The position numbers and the translations under genes are program-made. A stretch of DNA of 64,000 bases. Origin: Siphonodentalium dalli (Eukaryota; Mollusca; Scaphopoda; Gadilida; Siphonodentaliidae). Numbering within the stretch: position 1 is the stretch's first letter; the number at the start of each line of letters is the position of its first letter. The notes under the pieces are model-generated. The model saw only the letters and a program-made list of their open reading frames with translations. It had not been told where the DNA came from and ran no database searches. Of the stretch, positions 59,176 to 64,000 are shown in pieces. The stretch lies in contig CP136066.1 in NCBI GenBank assembly GCA_032622095.1, forward strand, positions 185,170,716 through 185,234,715. The letters run 5' to 3'.

Positions 59176-59412
59176 GTGAGATACTATTCAAGTTATTCAA
59201 CGACCTTTGAAACTTTTCTATGGGATACTCATCAATAATGCTTCAGTGTCGAGCGGGTTAATAATGAAATTCACAGTAAGTTAAGATACTAGCATTAGAT
59301 TTAGGCACTATTTGTGAGATGATTTCACGATTCACGATAAACACGAATTGACCAGCCAGGGAAAATGGAATGAACAGAGACGACACAGGGCACAATCGGC
59401 TCACAACATTAA

Positions 59413-59951
59413 AGATGGATTATCTCTTCATATAACAATTATGAAATAGTTTCGTGGGGATAAAATATAAATTCGAATTCAAAACCCATGTCCGGAAACA
59501 CTTATATCAATTAATATTGACTTTAATTCGAATATTTTATTATAAAATGAGATGATTGATTGGGACACTTTATTGTGCTATTTTTAGAACAGACCATTCA
59601 CGCGATACCATATAGCGATATCGATAATCAGGATGTTCCCATAGCTATGATTCGAATGTCAAATGTCTCAAATTGGTAGTTTGTTCTGTTATATGATATA
59701 GTTATACGCGATAATGTGTCTAATTAACGTATATTTGTGACAAAATTGCACAATGCAATTTCTGGTCTCTGTTAACAGTAACCAATATTGTTCTTATCTA
59801 AATAACCACGCGTTTTAGACCAGGAAAATATTCGAAATATAATCAATATTATTTGACAGAAGCATTTACTGACAGGGTTTTTTGTATTCGTATCTAATAT
59901 TTTATACCCCGGTAACTATATAACACATGTTTACAAAGAGATAGACCATCT
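59413..59951 (-). mobile_element. Element T2, copy d (inverse)
   Basis: A 539-bp element with ends AGATGGATTATCTCTTC / GATAGACCATCT, flanked by TTAA at 59409-59412 and 59952-59955. It is more diverged than copies a-c, with small indels. It starts 237 bp after exon B4. Confidence 0.85.
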
Positions 59952-60299
59952 TTAACAAGTCACCTTCACTTTTTGATACTTTTAAGAACGTACATGTAGT
60001 GACTAACAAACATATATACTGCGTCATTCCTTATGTTATACGGTTTGAGAGACTATAAAGCATGTAAATCGATATTTCGTGTATGAATAACGAATAACGC
60101 AAAAGTTTATTGTCAATTATGAAACCATTTCGGGTAGAACAATTAATAGAAACATTTAACATAATTAAAATGAAAAGAAGATGATTATGTGTGATTTTTG
60201 TGACATAATAAATGATAGCTCTATCCCCAAACTGCCTCCTATACTATTGGCATTAGAATATATTTAATTACGAATATCGTCTACCGAGAGTTTATTCAT

Positions 60300-63200
60300 A
60301 TCAATATGTCAATGATATTTTATAAGCCTAAATGATAATGTATAATCATCAGACGGATAGATGAATTAGTAATGCCAATGGTATTTTATAAGACTAAAGG
60401 ATAATGTAGATTTATAAGACGGTGAGATTAATGTCAATGATATTATATGAGCCTACACGATAATGTAGAATTATCAGACGGTGAGATTAATGTCAATGGT
60501 ATTGGATGAGCCTTAATGATAATTTAGAATTGTCAAACGGTGAGATGAATTAGTAATGTCAATGATATTATATAAACCTAAATGGTAATGTGTAATTATC
60601 ATACGGTGAAATTAATGTCAATGATATTATATGAGCCTAAATGATAATGTAGAATTATCAGACGGTGAGATTAATGTCAATGGTATTGGATGAGCCTTAA
60701 TGATATGTAGAATTATCAGACGGTGAGATGAATTAGTAATGTCAATGATATTATATAAACCTAAATGGTAATGTGTAATTATCATACGGTGAAATTAATG
60801 TCAATGATATTATATGAGCCTAAATGATAATGTAGAATTATCAGACGGTGAGATTAATGTCAATGGTATTGGGTGAGCCTTAATGATATGTAGAATTATC
60901 AGACGGTGAGATGACTTAGCAATGTCAATGATATTATATGAGCCTAAATGATAATGTGTAATTATCAGACGGTGAAATTAATGTCAATGATATTATATAA
61001 ACCTAAATGGTAATGTGTAATTATCAGACGGTGAAATTAATGTCAATGATATTATATGAGCCTAAAGGATAATGTAGAATTATCAGACGGTGAGATTAAT
61101 GTCAATGGTATAATATGAGCCTTAATGATGTGTAGAATTATCAAACGGTGAGATGAATCAGTAATGTCCATGATATTATATAAACGTAAAGAATAATGTA
61201 GAATTATCAGACGGTGAGATTAATGTCAATGATAGTATATGGGACTAAATGATAATGTGTAATTATCAGACTGTGAGCTGAATTAGTAATGGCAATGATA
61301 TTATATAAACCTAAATGGTTATGTGTAGTTATCAGACGGTGTGATTAATGCCAATGATATTTTATAAGACATAATGATATGTATAATTATCAGACGGTGA
61401 GATTAATGGCAATGATAGTATATGAGTCTAAAGGATAATGTAGAATTATCAGACGGTTAGATTAATGTCAATGATATTGTATAAGACTAAATGATAATGT
61501 AGAATTATCAGACGGTTAGATTAATGTCAATGATATTGTATAAGACTAAATGATAATGTAGAATTGCCAGACGGTGAGATTCATGTCAATGATATTATAT
61601 CAGCCTAACTGATAATGTAGAATTATCAGACGGTGAGATAATTAGTAATGTCCATGATATTATGTGGGACTAAATGATATGTATAATTATCAGACGGTGA
61701 TATTAATGTCAATGATAGTATATGAGCCTAAATGATAATGTAGAATTATCAGACGGTGAGATGAATTAGCAATGTCAATGATATTATATAATCCTAAATG
61801 AAATGTGTAATTATCAGAAGGTGTAATTAATGTCAATGATATTTTATAAGACTAAATGATAATGTAGAATTATCAGACGGTGATATTAATGTCAATGATA
61901 TTATATGAGCCTTAATGATAATGTAGAATTTTCAGACGGTGAGATGAATTAGTAATGTCAATGATATTATATAATCCTAAATGAAAATGTGTAATTATCA
62001 GACGGTGTAATTAATGTCAAAGATATTTTATAATCCTCAATGAAAATGTAGAATTTTCAGACGGTGAGATGAATTAGTAATGTCCATGATATTATATGAG
62101 CCTAAATGATAATGTAGAATTATCAGACGATTAGAAAAATGTCAATGATATTATATGAGCCTAAATGATAATGTAGAATTATCAGACGGTGAAATGAATT
62201 AGCAATGTCAATGATATTATATAATCCTAAATGAAATGTGTAATTATCAGAAGGTGTAATTAATGTCAATGATATTTTATAAGACTAAATGATAATGTAG
62301 AATTATCAGACGGTGAGATGAATTAGCAATGTCAATGATATTATATAATCCTAAATGAAATGTGTAATTATCAGAAGGTGTAATTAATGTCAATGATATT
62401 GTATAAGACTAAATGATAATGTAGAATTGCCAGACGGTGAGATTAATGTCAATGATATTATATCAGCCTAACTGATAATGTAGAATTATCAGACGGTGAG
62501 ATAATTAGTAATGTCCATGATATTATGTGGGACTAAATGATATGTATAATTATCAGACGGTGATATTAATGTCAATGATAGTATATGGGACTAAAGGATA
62601 ATGTAGAGCTATGTAACTGTGAGATGATTTAGTAATGTCAATGATATTATATAATCCTATATGAAAATGTAGAATTTTAAAACGGTGAGATGAATTAGTA
62701 ATATCCATGATATTATTTAATCCTAAATGAACATATGTAATTATCAGAAGGTGTAATTAATGTCAAAGATATTTTATAAGACTATATGATAATGTAGAAT
62801 TATCAGACGTTGAGATGAATTAGTAATGTCAATGATATGATATAATCCTAAATGAAAATGTGTAATTATCAGACGGTGTAATTAATGTCAAAGATATTTT
62901 ATAATCCTCAATGAAAATGTAGAATTTTCAGACGGTGAGATGAATTAGTAATGTCCATGATATTATATGAGCCTAAATGATAATGTAGAATTATCAGTCG
63001 ATTAGAATAATGTCAATGATATTATATGAGCCTAAATGATAATGTAGAATTATCAGACGGTGAGATGAATTAGCAATGTCAATGATATTATATAATCCCA
63101 AATGAAATGTGTAATTATCAGAATGTGTAATTAATGTCAATGATATTTTATAAGACTAAATGATAATGTAGAATTATCAGACGATGAGATTAATGTCAAT

Positions 63201-64000
63201 GATATTATATGAGCCTAAATGATAATGTAGAATTATCAGACGGTGAGATGAATTAGCAATGTCAATGATATTATATAATCCTAAATGAAATGTGTAATTA
63301 TCAGAAGGTGTAATTAATGTCAATGATATTTTATAAGACTAAATGATAATGTAGAATTATCAGACGGTGATATTAATGTCAATGATATTATATGAGCCTT
63401 AATGATAATGTAGAATTTTCAGACGGTGAGATGAATTAGTAATGTCAATGATATTATATAATCCTAAATGAAAATGTGTAATTATCAGACGGTGTAATTA
63501 ATGTCAAAGATATTTTATAATCCTCAATGAAAATGTAGAATTTTCAGACGGTGAGATGAATTAGTAATGTCCAAGATATTATATGAGCCTAAATGATAAT
63601 GTAGAATTATCAGACGATTAGAAAAATGTCAATGATATTATATGAGCCTAAATGATAATGTAGAATTATCAGACGGTGAGATGAATTAGCAATGTCAATG
63701 ATATTATATAATCCTAAATGAAATGTGTAATTATCAGAAGGTGTAATTAATGTCAATGATATTTTATAAGACTAAATGATAATGTAGAATTATCAGACGG
63801 TGAGATGAATTAGCAATGTCAATGATATTATATAATCCTAAATGAAATGTGTAATTATCAGAAGGTGTAATTAATGTCAATGATATTTTATAAGACTAAA
63901 TGATAATGTAGAATTATCAGACGGTGATATTAATGTCAATGATATTATATGAGCCTTAATGATAATGTAGAATTTTCAGACGGTGAGATGAATTAGTAAT
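60300..64000 (+). repeat. 59/66-bp satellite array with higher-order structure, continues past window
   Basis: The basic unit is about 59 bp (GTCAATGATATTATATGAGC, CTAAATGATAATGTAGAATT, ATCAGACGGTGAGATTAAT), with a longer 66-bp form in which GAGATTAAT is replaced by GAGATGAATTAGCAAT. About 60 units are present. Each typical unit contains a small perfect hairpin, TGATAAT-GTAGA-ATTATCA. Blocks of units repeat on a larger scale: the segment from about 61736 to 62390 recurs about 1,487 bp later (63223-63880), and one sub-block recurs at 871 and then 616 bp (62016, 62887, 63503). The array lies downstream of exon B4, within or beyond the gene. Confidence 0.95.

Noticed and set aside
60300-64000. 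CRISPR-like array (regular repeats with small hairpins)
   Set aside because: Units are contiguous variants of one sequence with no unique spacers, in an intron-rich eukaryotic context with no cas genes. It is a satellite.

Overview
This is a window of AT-rich eukaryotic genomic DNA with large introns, abundant mobile elements and satellite arrays. There are no operons, no recognisable tRNA or rRNA genes and no long host open reading frame. DIRS-type and LINE retrotransposons, many small inverted-repeat elements, frequent CATGTA-type words and long G or C runs fit a marine invertebrate. A lophotrochozoan such as a mollusc is my best guess, but that is an inference and not a proven identification.

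The one host gene I can support lies on the + strand and spans nearly the whole window. I found it by joining short exons that the six reading frames do not reveal as a unit. A 40-nt first exon (1356-1395) encodes a short signal peptide and ends in phase 1. It is followed by eight small exons that alternate strictly between two kinds, A and B: A1 22467-22563, B1 31288-31409, A2 38264-38372, B2 40057-40187, A3 46293-46425, B3 51546-51667, A4 52874-52976, B4 59066-59175. Every A exon is entered in phase 1 and left in phase 2; every B exon is entered in phase 2 and left in phase 1. All have AG acceptors and GT donors, and all joins stay open. Each A+B pair encodes one six-cysteine module: C-x5-C-x(13-19)-C-P-x7-C-x(7 or 10)-C-x(17-21)-C. 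The product is a secreted protein of at least four tandem modules (322 complete codons here). It probably continues beyond 64000, because B4 ends in a donor. I do not recognise the family with confidence.

The introns are filled with mobile DNA. Intron 1 (1396-22466) holds a LINE 3' fragment, a decayed LINE, several inverted-repeat elements with TTAA target duplications, tandem arrays and a ~4.7-kb fold-back structure (16501-21216) with a ~180-bp tandem array in its middle. Intron 2 holds an antisense, broken DIRS-order (tyrosine recombinase) retrotransposon at 23432-28315 with split direct repeats. Intron 3 has a 2.1-kb field of short palindromes centred on CTTAAG (34185-36295). Later introns carry tandem hairpins, more TTAA elements, a 31-bp minisatellite right before exon B3, and a 3.1-kb inverted repeat with 1-kb arms (55516-58620). 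The right end is a 59/66-bp satellite with higher-order structure (60300 to the window edge).

Several element boundaries are supported by 'empty site' comparison with another repeat copy inside the same window. Family names used below (T1-T5, R1-R4) are my own labels.
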